A stretch of 45,241 nt of DNA from WJMB01 sp964581465 (GTDB lineage: Bacteria; RBG-13-66-14). This document shows, piece by piece, positions 1 through 7,195 of this stretch. A program made the position numbers and the translations under genes. The stretch is from NCBI GenBank assembly GCA_964581465.1, contig CAZOOP010000032.1, positions 1 to 45,241 of the forward strand, given 5' to 3'. A model generated the notes under the pieces. It did no database searches, was not told where the DNA came from, and saw only the letters and a list, made by a program, of their open reading frames with translations. Each line of letters begins with the position of its first letter. The stretch's first letter is position 1.

Positions 1-238
1 ACGGCTTCCACCACAAGTGCATCAACCATGACAAGACCCTGGTCGATGGCAAGGTTCATATCAACGGCCCAGAGAGCTCCCGAGGCTATGCTAAAAGCAT
101 ACAACGGCGGCTTCATACGCAACGACAGGCTCTTTCGCAGAGAAAGGCCGCTCAGATTCAGCCATCGCGACAACGAAACCTGTCTCGACTACCTGCAAGA
201 TACTCTGCCCAATTGTTCCGTTCAGGTTACATGATCCC
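1..238 (+). pseudogene. IS1595-family (ISXO2-like) transposase, C-terminal remnant, left window edge
   Basis: The first 100 bases read NGFHH..INHDKTLVDGK.HINGPES..GYAKS in one frame. The reading then shifts to a second frame with GGF....LF.RE...RF..R, the usual C-terminal pattern of ISXO2-like DDE transposases, and stops at 232-234. The catalytic Glu of the INGxE motif is present, but the following SFW is SSR. The frame shift near base 110 makes the copy inactive, and the 5' part lies outside the window. The sequence ATGATCCC at 231-238 resembles the terminal repeat of the related elements and may be the element end. A near-identical copy lies inverted at the other edge (45068-45241) and a more divergent one at 4741-5281. 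Family assignment is by motif recognition. Confidence 0.75.
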
Positions 239-378
239 ACTATTAATAGGGGACAAGACCTGAGGCTGGATCGTTGTTCTTTTTCCAGCCGTGGGGTTCG
301 CGTACCCCTGTGGTTCACATCGGCCGCGCTGATGCCGCGCTGATGCAAAGAAATGTGACAAAAAGCACCCTCCGCACT

Positions 379-406
379 GGACAGCCCGCAATAATGTGCT
401 ATTATA
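379..406 (+). promoter_or_regulatory. Candidate sigma70-type promoter of the first cupredoxin gene
   Basis: TGGACA at 379-384 is followed after 16 nt by TATTAT at 401-406, preceded by an extended -10 TG at 398-399. It would give an untranslated leader of about 100 nt before the ATG at 511. This is a sequence match only. Confidence 0.4.
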
Positions 407-510
407 TTAGTACTGAGTCGCAAATGGTTTAGAAAGTCGATTATCTCTGTCTCTATGCTACGTTGAGGCGGCGAAACAGTTATACCCACATCCGAGAAGG
501 GAGTTCAATC

Positions 511-867
511 ATGCTCAAGCGTCTCGTTGGACTCACGCTGCTAATCATCATCGTTGCCGCCGGCGCCGAGATGTACACCGTCGAGATCGGCGATAACTAC
601 TTCGATCCCGACTATATCGAGATCAGCCCCGGCGACCGCATTAAGTGGATCAATGTCGGTTCGAGTGCCCATCGGGTAAGATCGGACACCGGCCTGTTCG
701 ATTCGGGACGACTGGATCCCGGTGATGATTACATCCGCACCTTTAACAGCGAGGGCAGCTTCGGTTACTACGACACCTTCTTCCCCAGCGTAACCGGAAC
801 CATCGAGGTTGTCGAAAGCGCCGTCGAGGAGACCTCCTGGGGCAAGATCCGGGCTATGTACCGCTGA
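511..867 (+). CDS. Secreted cupredoxin-like protein lacking the copper-site ligands
   Basis: The product has 118 residues. I start it at the ATG at 511, behind GAAGGGAG at 496-503; this gives a normal signal peptide (MLKRL, then a hydrophobic run to AAGA). An in-frame upstream ATG at 463 would hide it. The mature part is one plastocyanin/amicyanin-type domain: F-x-P near 31-33, SAHRV with His54, then FDSG and a C-terminal strand. Its paralogue at 1627-1980 has the loop Y-H-C-x-x-H-P-x-M; here the aligned loop is YYDTFFPSV, so Cys is Asp88, the second His is Phe91 and Met is Val94. A type 1 copper centre therefore cannot form as in the family. Both paralogues end in a shared SAVE-[ED]-TSWG...YR tail. 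Function is unknown; a periplasmic binding or structural role is inference. Confidence 0.85.
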   Translation: MLKRLVGLTLLIIIVAAGAEMYTVEIGDNYFDPDYIEISPGDRIKWINVGSSAHRVRSDTGLFDSGRLDPGDDYIRTFNSEGSFGYYDTFFPSVTGTIEVVESAVEETSWGKIRAMYR

Positions 868-895
868 TCGACTCATTGACGACAACTAGGCAACT

Positions 896-916
896 GCGCC
901 CCTGCGGGGCGCTTTT
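896..916 (+). terminator. Rho-independent terminator after the first cupredoxin gene
   Basis: A perfect 7-bp stem, GCGCCCC (896-902) and GGGGCGC (906-912) with a TGC loop, is followed directly by TTTT. It lies 29 nt after the stop codon at 865-867. Confidence 0.85.
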
Positions 917-1178
917 GTCTTGCCGTAAACGACAGAAGGGATTATTCAATGATAAAGAACCAAAACCGTGGCCCTGCGTCTGTTTGTCTCGCATAACGGG
1001 GCTCATCTAGGCTGTCGCAACTGCAGGTCGGGTCGGAAACCTTATCGCTGGACCACGAGTTGAAAGCCTGCTGTCGCCCGGTTAAGCACCTATAGCCAGA
1101 TGCTCGCACGAGTCGGCGGTGTCAGCAAAACGGACTTGTACTCCATCTCGCTCGCGCAGCGCCCGTTACTAGAAAGCT
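917..1178. other. Gap before MITE copy A; no gene seen
   Basis: No convincing start, ribosome site or protein family is visible in any frame. The short open frames here do not resemble known proteins. Confidence 0.5.
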
Positions 1179-1517
1179 GGGACTATCACTCGCACCTGAA
1201 CCGACTCATTCAGCTAATAGATTGTCATTCAACGCTTTATTGCTCATTGTCACCGCCATTGCCTTGCCGTTGCTGGTGGCACTAAACCCGGTCTTGCCTT
1301 GAGTTCCGCCGGAAGCCCAAGGCTGTTGGTTCCATTCAGGTTTCGATCAGGCTTTGAATGTACGACCTGTTGACGACGCTCTATTGCTCACTTTAGCAGC
1401 TTCGTCCATTATCCGCCTTCGCTGGTTGACCCCTTGCTGCGGTTGGTTACCAAGTCCTCGTCTCGATGCATCTTTCATGAATCGCGAATGCTTGGTCCAG
1501 TTTCTGGTGATGATCCC
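1179..1517 (+). mobile_element. MITE copy A (339 bp, IS1595-type terminal repeats)
   Basis: It begins GGGACTATCAC and ends GTGATGATCCC, about 24-bp imperfect inverted repeats (first 11 bases GGGAYTATCAC against GGGATCATCAC). It encodes no transposase. The interior aligns end to end with copies at 4401, 6602, 27554, 35191 and 41731. The flanking octamers AGAAAGCT and GATAAAAA do not match, so the target duplication has decayed or been lost. The internal small frame seen in other copies is broken here by a one-base deletion. Confidence 0.85.
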
Positions 1518-1536
1518 GATAAAAATGAGCCATTAG

Positions 1537-1566
1537 TTGAGAATACGTCTCATATTATGCTATCCT
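1537..1566 (+). promoter_or_regulatory. Candidate promoter of the second cupredoxin gene
   Basis: TTGAGA (1537-1542), an 18-nt spacer and TATCCT (1561-1566) with an extended -10 TG at 1558-1559. It starts 19 bases after MITE copy A, so the element lies just upstream of the -35 region. Confidence 0.4.
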
Positions 1567-1626
1567 GATATTGCAACGACGAAAGACACGACGTCTTTTT
1601 CATCAAGTTTGGCCATTGGAGGGAAA

Positions 1627-1980
1627 ATGAAACGCATCTTCTTGACTATGCTTGTCTTGACGGCATCGGTCATCGCCGCCGATCACGACATCGACATCAG
1701 CGGCTTCGCCTATGAACCCGACACCCTGACCATCCAGCTCGGCGACACCGTCACCTGGACCAATCAGGACTCCGCCGCCCACACCGTCACCGCCGACAAC
1801 GCCGACTTCGACTCCGGCTCTTTGGGCCAGGGGGAAACCTGGAGCTTCACCTTCGACAGTGCTGGTACTTGGGACTACCACTGCGCCTTTCATCCGATGA
1901 TGACCGCCACGATCATCGTGGAGGACTCCTCGGCCGTCGAGGATACGAGCTGGGGCGGGGTGAAGGAGCAATACCGCTAA
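1627..1980 (+). CDS. Secreted amicyanin/plastocyanin-like cupredoxin with complete type 1 copper site
   Basis: The product has 117 residues. The ATG at 1627 has GGAGGGA at 1617-1623 and starts a signal peptide of about 18 residues (MKRIFLTMLVLTASVIAA). An upstream in-frame ATG at 1537 has no ribosome site. One cupredoxin domain follows, with ligands His52 (AAHTVT), Cys86, His89 and Met92 in the loop YHCAFHPMM. The C-x2-H-P-x-M spacing is that of amicyanin. It should bind one Cu ion in the periplasm or at the cell surface and act as a small electron carrier; the partner is unknown and no oxidase or dehydrogenase lies nearby. The last 14 residues (SAVEDTSWG...QYR) match the tail of the copper-less paralogue at 511-867. 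The two genes are probably an old duplication later separated by MITE copy A. Confidence 0.9.
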   Translation: MKRIFLTMLVLTASVIAADHDIDISGFAYEPDTLTIQLGDTVTWTNQDSAAHTVTADNADFDSGSLGQGETWSFTFDSAGTWDYHCAFHPMMTATIIVEDSSAVEDTSWGGVKEQYR

Positions 1981-1996
1981 CGAGCAGTTTATCGGG

Positions 1997-2037
1997 AAGG
2001 CGACGGCGCGTTTACCTGGCGCGCCGCCGCCTTCTTT
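1997..2037 (+). terminator. Terminator hairpin after the second cupredoxin gene
   Basis: AAGGCGACGGCGCG (1997-2010) pairs with CGCGCCGCCGCCTT (2020-2033) with one A-C mismatch and a 9-nt loop, followed by CTTT. It begins 17 nt after the stop codon. Confidence 0.7.
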
Positions 2038-2135
2038 GCTATATTAAAGCTCGGTGGCCGCCTTGGCGACCAATCTCAGAAGAACCTTCTTGACAATCGG
2101 TAGCGTCGTTTTTCCAATTCGACCGGGAGGCTCCC

Positions 2136-3974
2136 TTGCCCAGACCGCTTCGCCTGATCGTCGCGGCCCTGATAGTCGTGTGCACCTCCGTGGGCGCCAT
2201 GCCCGGCATGCCCGCCTCCTGGTATGAAGCCCTGGGGCTGGCCGTGCCGGCGGAAATCACCGAGCCCCTGCGTCCCGCCGGAGTCGACGCTCCCAGTGAC
2301 TATCGGCCCGCCGCCGGTGGCACTATCCGCCCGCTGATCCTGTTGGTAGATTTCGACGACAAACCCGCCGACAGCGTAATCCATCCGCCGTTAGAGTACG
2401 GCAAGCTGATCTTCCGCGCCAATCAGGAGCCGGGCAGCTTCACCGATTACTGGGACGAGGTCAGTTACGGTCGGATCAACATCGTCGGCGACGAGGACGA
2501 GGACGTCGATTCAGCCTGGGTGCGAATCTCCGGCCAGGACGGCGACGGTAGGCGGCTCGATTACGACTACTTCACCGACGGCGAGTACGGCTTTGGCGAG
2601 TACCCCAACAACTCCCAGGGTCTTGTCGAGAGCGCCCTGGCCTTCGCCGATTCGCGGATCAACTTCGCCGCCTACGACAACGACGGCCCCGACGGCATCC
2701 CGCGCTCCCAGAACCCCGAGGGCTCCGACGACGACGGCTACGTGGACGCCCTGTTCATCGTCCACGCCGGATGGGGCGCCGAGCAGAGCCGCAGCGCCGA
2801 CGACATCTGGAGCTGCAAGTGGTCGCTGTCCGACGACGGCGGTCCCGGAGCGTACCAGACCGACGACGGTGTGCGCGTCGACGAGTTCATGCTGGTTCCC
2901 GAGGAGCTCTACGACGGCGTCGACGACGGTAACGAGCTGCTCTCGACCATCGGCGTCTTCTGCCACACCTTCGCCCACCAGCTCGGCCTGCCCACCCTCT
3001 ACGACACCACCCCGGAGCTGGCCGATCCCGACTCCTACGGCGTGGGCGCTTGGTGCCTGCTCGGTTACGGCGCCTGGACCGGCATCGTCGCCTACCCCCA
3101 CCGCGTGCCCATCCCGGGCAACTGCCCCGTCCACCCCTGCGCCTGGGCCAAGATCCACATGGGCTGGGCCGACTACACCCCGGCCACACAGGGGCGCAAC
3201 CAGCGCCACGTCATCTACCGCGCCGAGAGCTCGCCGCCCGCCGGCGCCACCCGTTTTCTCAAGATCACCGTGGCCGGACCCGAGGAGTATTTTCTGCTGG
3301 AGAACCGCCAGCAGATCGGCTTCGACCGCGGCCTCTCCGCCCTGGAGTTCATCGACCCCCAGGACACCGGCCCCCTCCACGGCCTGCTGATCTGGCACAT
3401 CGACGAGGAGCTGATCAACGAGCTCATCGACTCCGGGCGCATCAACGACAACGAGTTTCACAAGGGCGTCGACCTCGAGGAGGCCGACGGCCTGGACGAT
3501 CTCGACGGCCTGGTCAACACCGGCGACGACGGCGATCCCTTCCCCGGTTACTACGGCAAGCGGGTCTTCGGCCCCGACTCCAACCCCAGCTCCCTGCCCT
3601 ACGGCGACTCCAAGAGCACCTGCTACATCGACAACATCTCCGACTCCGACAACCCGATGATTTGTTACATCACCAGCATCCGCAACCCCCTCACCGAGGG
3701 CGTCATGTGCGGTCCCGACCCCTTCCGCCCCAACATCGACGACCACCTGACCTTCTTCTTCGAGCACAACCTGCGGGTCACCGTGCGCATCTACACCCTA
3801 TCGGGCGATCTGGTCCGCACCATCGGCGAGGACGAGGTCGACGAGGCCTTCGGCCAGGCCGCTTGGCACGGCGACAACGATGACGGCAACCAGGTAGCCA
3901 CGGGCCTCTACTTCTACACCATCGACTCCGGCGACTACCACGTCGGCCACGGCAAGTTCTCCCTCATCCGCTAG
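2136..3974 (+). CDS. Secreted M6-like (immune inhibitor A type) protein with altered HExxH motif and FlgD-like C-terminal domain
   Basis: The product has 612 residues and a TTG start at 2136, five bases after GGGAGG (2125-2130). A signal peptide (MPRPLRLIVAALIVVCTSVGA) is followed by an M6-type peptidase region: LLVDFDDKPA near 70, FTDYWDEVSYG near 102, DGYVDALFIVHAG near 205, and the zinc region GVFCHTFAHQLGLPTLYD. Family members normally read HEFGH here; His277 and His281 are kept but the catalytic Glu is Thr278. Peptidase activity is therefore doubtful. The C-terminus (about 525-612) is a FlgD-type Ig domain of the kind used as a type IX-like sorting domain: DPFRP, then VTVRIYTLSGDLVRTI, W.GDNDDGN.VATGLYFYTI and a final KFSLIR. 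Cell-surface or secreted location is inferred from this tail. The gene is monocistronic. Confidence 0.85.
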   Translation: MPRPLRLIVAALIVVCTSVGAMPGMPASWYEALGLAVPAEITEPLRPAGVDAPSDYRPAAGGTIRPLILLVDFDDKPADSVIHPPLEYGKLIFRANQEPGSFTDYWDEVSYGRINIVGDEDEDVDSAWVRISGQDGDGRRLDYDYFTDGEYGFGEYPNNSQGLVESALAFADSRINFAAYDNDGPDGIPRSQNPEGSDDDGYVDALFIVHAGWGAEQSRSADDIWSCKWSLSDDGGPGAYQTDDGVRVDEFMLVPEELYDGVDDGNELLSTIGVFCHTFAHQLGLPTLYDTTPELADPDSYGVGAWCLLGYGAWTGIVAYPHRVPIPGNCPVHPCAWAKIHMGWADYTPATQGRNQRHVIYRAESSPPAGATRFLKITVAGPEEYFLLENRQQIGFDRGLSALEFIDPQDTGPLHGLLIWHIDEELINELIDSGRINDNEFHKGVDLEEADGLDDLDGLVNTGDDGDPFPGYYGKRVFGPDSNPSSLPYGDSKSTCYIDNISDSDNPMICYITSIRNPLTEGVMCGPDPFRPNIDDHLTFFFEHNLRVTVRIYTLSGDLVRTIGEDEVDEAFGQAAWHGDNDDGNQVATGLYFYTIDSGDYHVGHGKFSLIR

Positions 3975-4400
3975 TGGTCGAGACAGCTTCGAGCCGAGCG
4001 GGTGTTTCGCCCAGGCGATGCCGGGTAGACTCCAGCAGTCCGGCTTGTCATCGTCTTCACCGAAATGCCTTCACCCAGCGGGACTGTCAGAAAACCCCGC
4101 TCCGCCGTCGCTTGTTCCGGCGTTGGCGACCCTTGCGGGCAACCCCTTCCAGTTGCCGTTTGTATTGACACGATAGCAGCTATCTCATTGAGATACCCCT
4201 GAATCGGAAAGGCATCATGGAATGTGATCGGACCAAAATGGGCGTATCGAGAGAGGTTAACCGAGCGGTTATTCGTCATCCGGCTGCGTAGCGCTTTGAT
4301 GCCGACACAATCAAGCGTGCCTATTATGTTTGTTATTGGTGCACTTATGAGTTGAGCAGAAACCGCTTGGGCGTTGAATGCCAGCTATTGGAGTATTAAA
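3975..4400. other. Gap between the M6-like gene and MITE copy B; no gene seen
   Basis: No coding frame with a family match or ribosome site was found. The stretch is probably decayed mobile DNA given what follows, but no clear similarity to the other repeats was visible. Confidence 0.45.
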
Positions 4401-4739
4401 GGGCTCATCACCATAAACTGAACCATGTATTCGCGATTTATGAAAGATGCAGTGAAACGAGGACTTGTTACCCAACCGCAGCGCGTGGTCAACCAGTGAA
4501 CTCGGATAATGGACGAAGCTGCTAAAGCGAGCAATGGAGCGTCGTCAACTGGTCCTCACTCACAGCCTGGTCGAAACCTGAATGGAACCAACAGCCTCGG
4601 GCTTCCGGCTGAACTCAATACAAGGCCGGGTATGGTGCCACCAAACAACGGTAAGACAATGGCGACGACTACGAGCTATAAAGCGTTGAATGATAATCTA
4701 TTAGCTGGATGAGTCGGTTCAGGTGCGAGTGATAATCCC
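4401..4739 (-). mobile_element. MITE copy B (339 bp)
   Basis: Inverted orientation relative to copy A. It begins GGGCTCATCACC and ends GTGATAATCCC, with the same interior as the other copies. A 67-codon open frame (4509-4712) runs through most of it. The flanking octamers GTATTAAA and TACGGCAG do not match. Its right end abuts, with no gap, the IS1595 transposase remnant that starts at 4741. Confidence 0.85.
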
Positions 4740-4740
4740 T

Positions 4741-5281
4741 ACGGCAGATCGCTACTACAAGCGAATCCGCGAGCGTATCGCCGCCGCTCGCGAGGCCGAG
4801 CTGGAGAAGCTCGAGGGGCACATTCTATAAGCACATCGAGGTCGACGAGTCCTGCTTCGGCGGCCATCGCAAGTGAAAAGAGGCAGGCCTCCCGGCGGCA
4901 AGAGCCCGTCTTCGGGCTGCTCAAGCGGGATGCCGAGGTTCGTGTAATACTTCCGCCCAACTGCAGTGAGAGGCATCTGCTGGACTCGATCCTGGAGAAC
5001 GTCGAGCTGGATTCAATCGTCTACTCCGACGGCTGGAAAAACCGATAACAAGCTCTCACTCAACGGCTTCCACCACAGGCGCATCAACCACGACAAGACC
5101 CTGGTCGATGGCAAGGGGCCTATCAACGGCCCAGAGAGCTCCCGAGGCTATGCTAAAAGCCTGCCACGGCGGTTTCAAGCACAAGTTCAGTCTCTTCATC
5201 AGGGAGATGGAGTTCAGATTCAACCAAAGAAACGATCCCGGCATGACAGACTACCTAATAAGCATCCTGATTGGTCCATGA
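4741..5281 (+). pseudogene. IS1595-family (ISXO2-like) transposase remnant, frameshifted
   Basis: Conceptual reading across frames gives YYKRIRERIAAAREAELEK, EVDESCFGGHRK (first catalytic Asp region), FGLLKRD.EVRV, IVYSDGW (second Asp), LNGFHHRRINHDKTLVDGK, INGPES (Glu), then GGFKHKFSLFIREMEFRFN and a stop near 5280. This is the order of an ISXO2-like DDE domain. At least two frame changes (near 4828 and 5155) and internal stops make it dead. The N-terminal zinc-finger/helix part is missing, replaced by MITE copy B immediately upstream. Confidence 0.8.
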
Positions 5282-5471
5282 TCGTGTGTGTTCTCAAACC
5301 GGATTCAAGCGTAATAGTCATCGTTTCGGCTCGCCTTAATTGCATTGAAGCCACAGATACCAGCTACAGCACACTGTTACTTGGCAATCAGGAACCCTTG
5401 GCCGGTTCAGAAACGCTAGATGATATCACCGCCCTTGAATACCAACCGCTCAACAACCTGCTGAGGAACCG

Positions 5472-6419
5472 GTGAGGACGATGAACAGCCAGCCGTACAG
5501 AACGCTGAACAGCTCGAAGAGAACCCTGACGCTGCTCCTCCTGCTCCCCGTCCTGGTCGCGGCTCAGGGCGGTGGTCCCGGGACCTCGGGGGCCGACTTC
5601 CTCAACCTGGGCGTCGGCGCGCGATCCATGGCCCTGGCCGGGGCCTACACCGCCATCTCCGACGACGTCTTCGCCTTGCAGGCCAATCCGGCGGGGTTGA
5701 GCCAGGTGGTCAAGACCGAGTTGGGCAGCTTCTACGCCAACATCCTCGCCGACGTTCACCACGGCTGGATCGGTTACGCACAGGAGGCCGGGAGCTTCCT
5801 CTCCTTCGGCTTCGACCTCAACATGGTCTACACCTCGCAGACCCGGCGCAACAGCTACGGCGATCCCGAGGGCGAGTACTGGGTCGGCCTGGGCACCGCC
5901 GGAGGCGCCCTGGCCCTGGACTTCGGCGGCGGCTTCTCGATGGGCTTGAGTGGTCGGTACGTCTTCCAGAAATACGACACCGAGGTCGGTCACGGATTCG
6001 CCGGCGACCTGGGCCTGCTCTACCACACCAAGTACAACGCCCTGCGCATCGGCCTGGTGGCCGAGAACCTCGGTCCCAACGTCGACTTCCTGGGCACCGG
6101 CGACCCCATGCCGATGGGACTTCGCCTGGGCCTGGGCTCCAGCATCCTGCGCCAGACGCTGACTTTCACAGGCGATGTGGCATACCGCCTCGACAACACC
6201 CTGGAGGGCAACGTCGGCATCGAGTGGTGGGCGGTGGAGGGCGTGGCGATCCGCGCCGGGTACCGCATCCTCGACGACCACGACTCCTGGAGCGGAGTCT
6301 GCCTGGGTATCGGCCTGGACTCGCTCTCCGGATTGATCTACGGCTCGCTGGACTACGCCCTGGTCCCCCGCGAGCCGCTGGGTTACGTCCACCGGGTAAG
6401 CTACACACTCAAGTTCTAG
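5472..6419 (+). CDS. PorV/PorQ-family outer-membrane beta-barrel protein
   Basis: The product has 315 residues from a GTG at 5472 behind GAGGA (5463-5467); an in-frame ATG at 5481 is an equally possible start. The signal peptide (RTLTLLLLLPVLVAAQ) is followed by the family's diagnostic N-terminus: GTSGADFLNLGVGARSMALAGAYTAISDD, with FALQANPAGLS shortly after. The rest is alternating amphipathic strands rich in Gly and aromatics (about 12-14), ending in the aromatic C-terminal strand VSYTLKF expected for outer-membrane insertion. In Bacteroidetes PorV is the shuttle component of type IX secretion; related proteins in other phyla have no tested role. Three proteins here carry FlgD-like C-terminal domains, which makes a secretion link plausible but unproven. 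The gene begins 190 bp after the IS1595 remnant. Confidence 0.85.
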   Translation: MRTMNSQPYRTLNSSKRTLTLLLLLPVLVAAQGGGPGTSGADFLNLGVGARSMALAGAYTAISDDVFALQANPAGLSQVVKTELGSFYANILADVHHGWIGYAQEAGSFLSFGFDLNMVYTSQTRRNSYGDPEGEYWVGLGTAGGALALDFGGGFSMGLSGRYVFQKYDTEVGHGFAGDLGLLYHTKYNALRIGLVAENLGPNVDFLGTGDPMPMGLRLGLGSSILRQTLTFTGDVAYRLDNTLEGNVGIEWWAVEGVAIRAGYRILDDHDSWSGVCLGIGLDSLSGLIYGSLDYALVPREPLGYVHRVSYTLKF

Positions 6420-6601
6420 GTTGCTTCACGGACACGCCTTGGCCGGGACGAGGGGAAAAACCAACGGGACTAGCACACGAAACTGGACCGGCAAACCTCT
6501 CTTAACGGTTGTCAAACAACGCCGGATAGTTTTCGGCCTTCTGTAGCATTTTCGGACCGAAGCGGACTGTACACGTTCCATTATGCCTTGTTAACATTTA
6601 G
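6420..6601. other. Gap before MITE copy C; nothing recognised
   Basis: No coding frame, strong hairpin or repeat match was seen in this 182-base stretch. Confidence 0.4.
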
Positions 6602-6956
6602 GGGATTATCACTCGCACCTGAACCGGCTCATCCAGTTGATAGATTGTCATTCATTGCTTGATAGCTATTTTCGCCGCCGTTGTCATCCCTCTGCATTGT
6701 CGTGCCAATGCATGGTGGCGATGCACCTGGACCTGCGTTGAGTAACGCCGGAAGCTCGAGGCTGTTGGTTCCATTCAGGTTTCAACCAAGCCGTGAGTAA
6801 GTGAGCTGCTGACGACGCCCTATTGCCTGCTTTAGCAGCACAGACCGTTATCCGACTTCGCTGGTTGACCACACGCTGCGGGTGGTTACCAGCCCCTCGT
6901 CTCAATGCATCTTTCATCAATTTCTAATACTTGGTTCAGTTTCTGGTGATGATCCT
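6602..6956 (+). mobile_element. MITE copy C (355 bp)
   Basis: It begins GGGATTATCACTCGC and ends CTGGTGATGATCCT, so the last base of the terminal repeat is altered. The interior aligns with copy A but carries small insertions, which makes it the longest copy. The flanking octamers ACATTTAG and TAGCATTA are not a duplication. Confidence 0.85.
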
Positions 6957-7195
6957 TAGCATTATCTTCAGGCGGGCGCTCTCGCGAGTTGACACACTGA
7001 GCGAAGCGGATGGCGGGAACCAGCCCACGTAACAGCTTTCAGCGTTGACTGATGATGGTCCAGTTCACTGTGCCGCCACAACCCACCGAATCGATAGCCC
7101 GAGAATAGGCCGAGCGGGTTCGGGATGCCCCACTTAAGAGTAGACGGATCGACGGGCGGCCCACCTGTGCCGTCCGTCATCAAACAAGGTGCCCG
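6957..7195. other. Gap upstream of the GT-C membrane protein gene; contains a hairpin
   Basis: A near-perfect inverted repeat (GACGGGCGGC near 7148 and GCCGTCCGTC near 7170, one mismatch) lies about 20 bases before the next start codon. It could be a leader hairpin or an old terminator. No gene is seen. Confidence 0.4.

Noticed and set aside
1171..1525. Target duplication around MITE copy A
   Set aside because: The flanking octamers AGAAAGCT and GATAAAAA do not match, so none is claimed for this copy (nor for copies B and C).
2511..3767. Long minus-strand frame opposite the M6-like gene (418 codons)
   Set aside because: It is the GC-driven antisense shadow of a gene with signal peptide, ribosome site and family motifs; its translation is low-complexity Val/Gly/Ala.
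4966..5475. 169-codon plus-strand frame as a gene of its own
   Set aside because: It mixes a true transposase segment with out-of-frame sequence on both sides; it is part of the decayed IS1595 copy.
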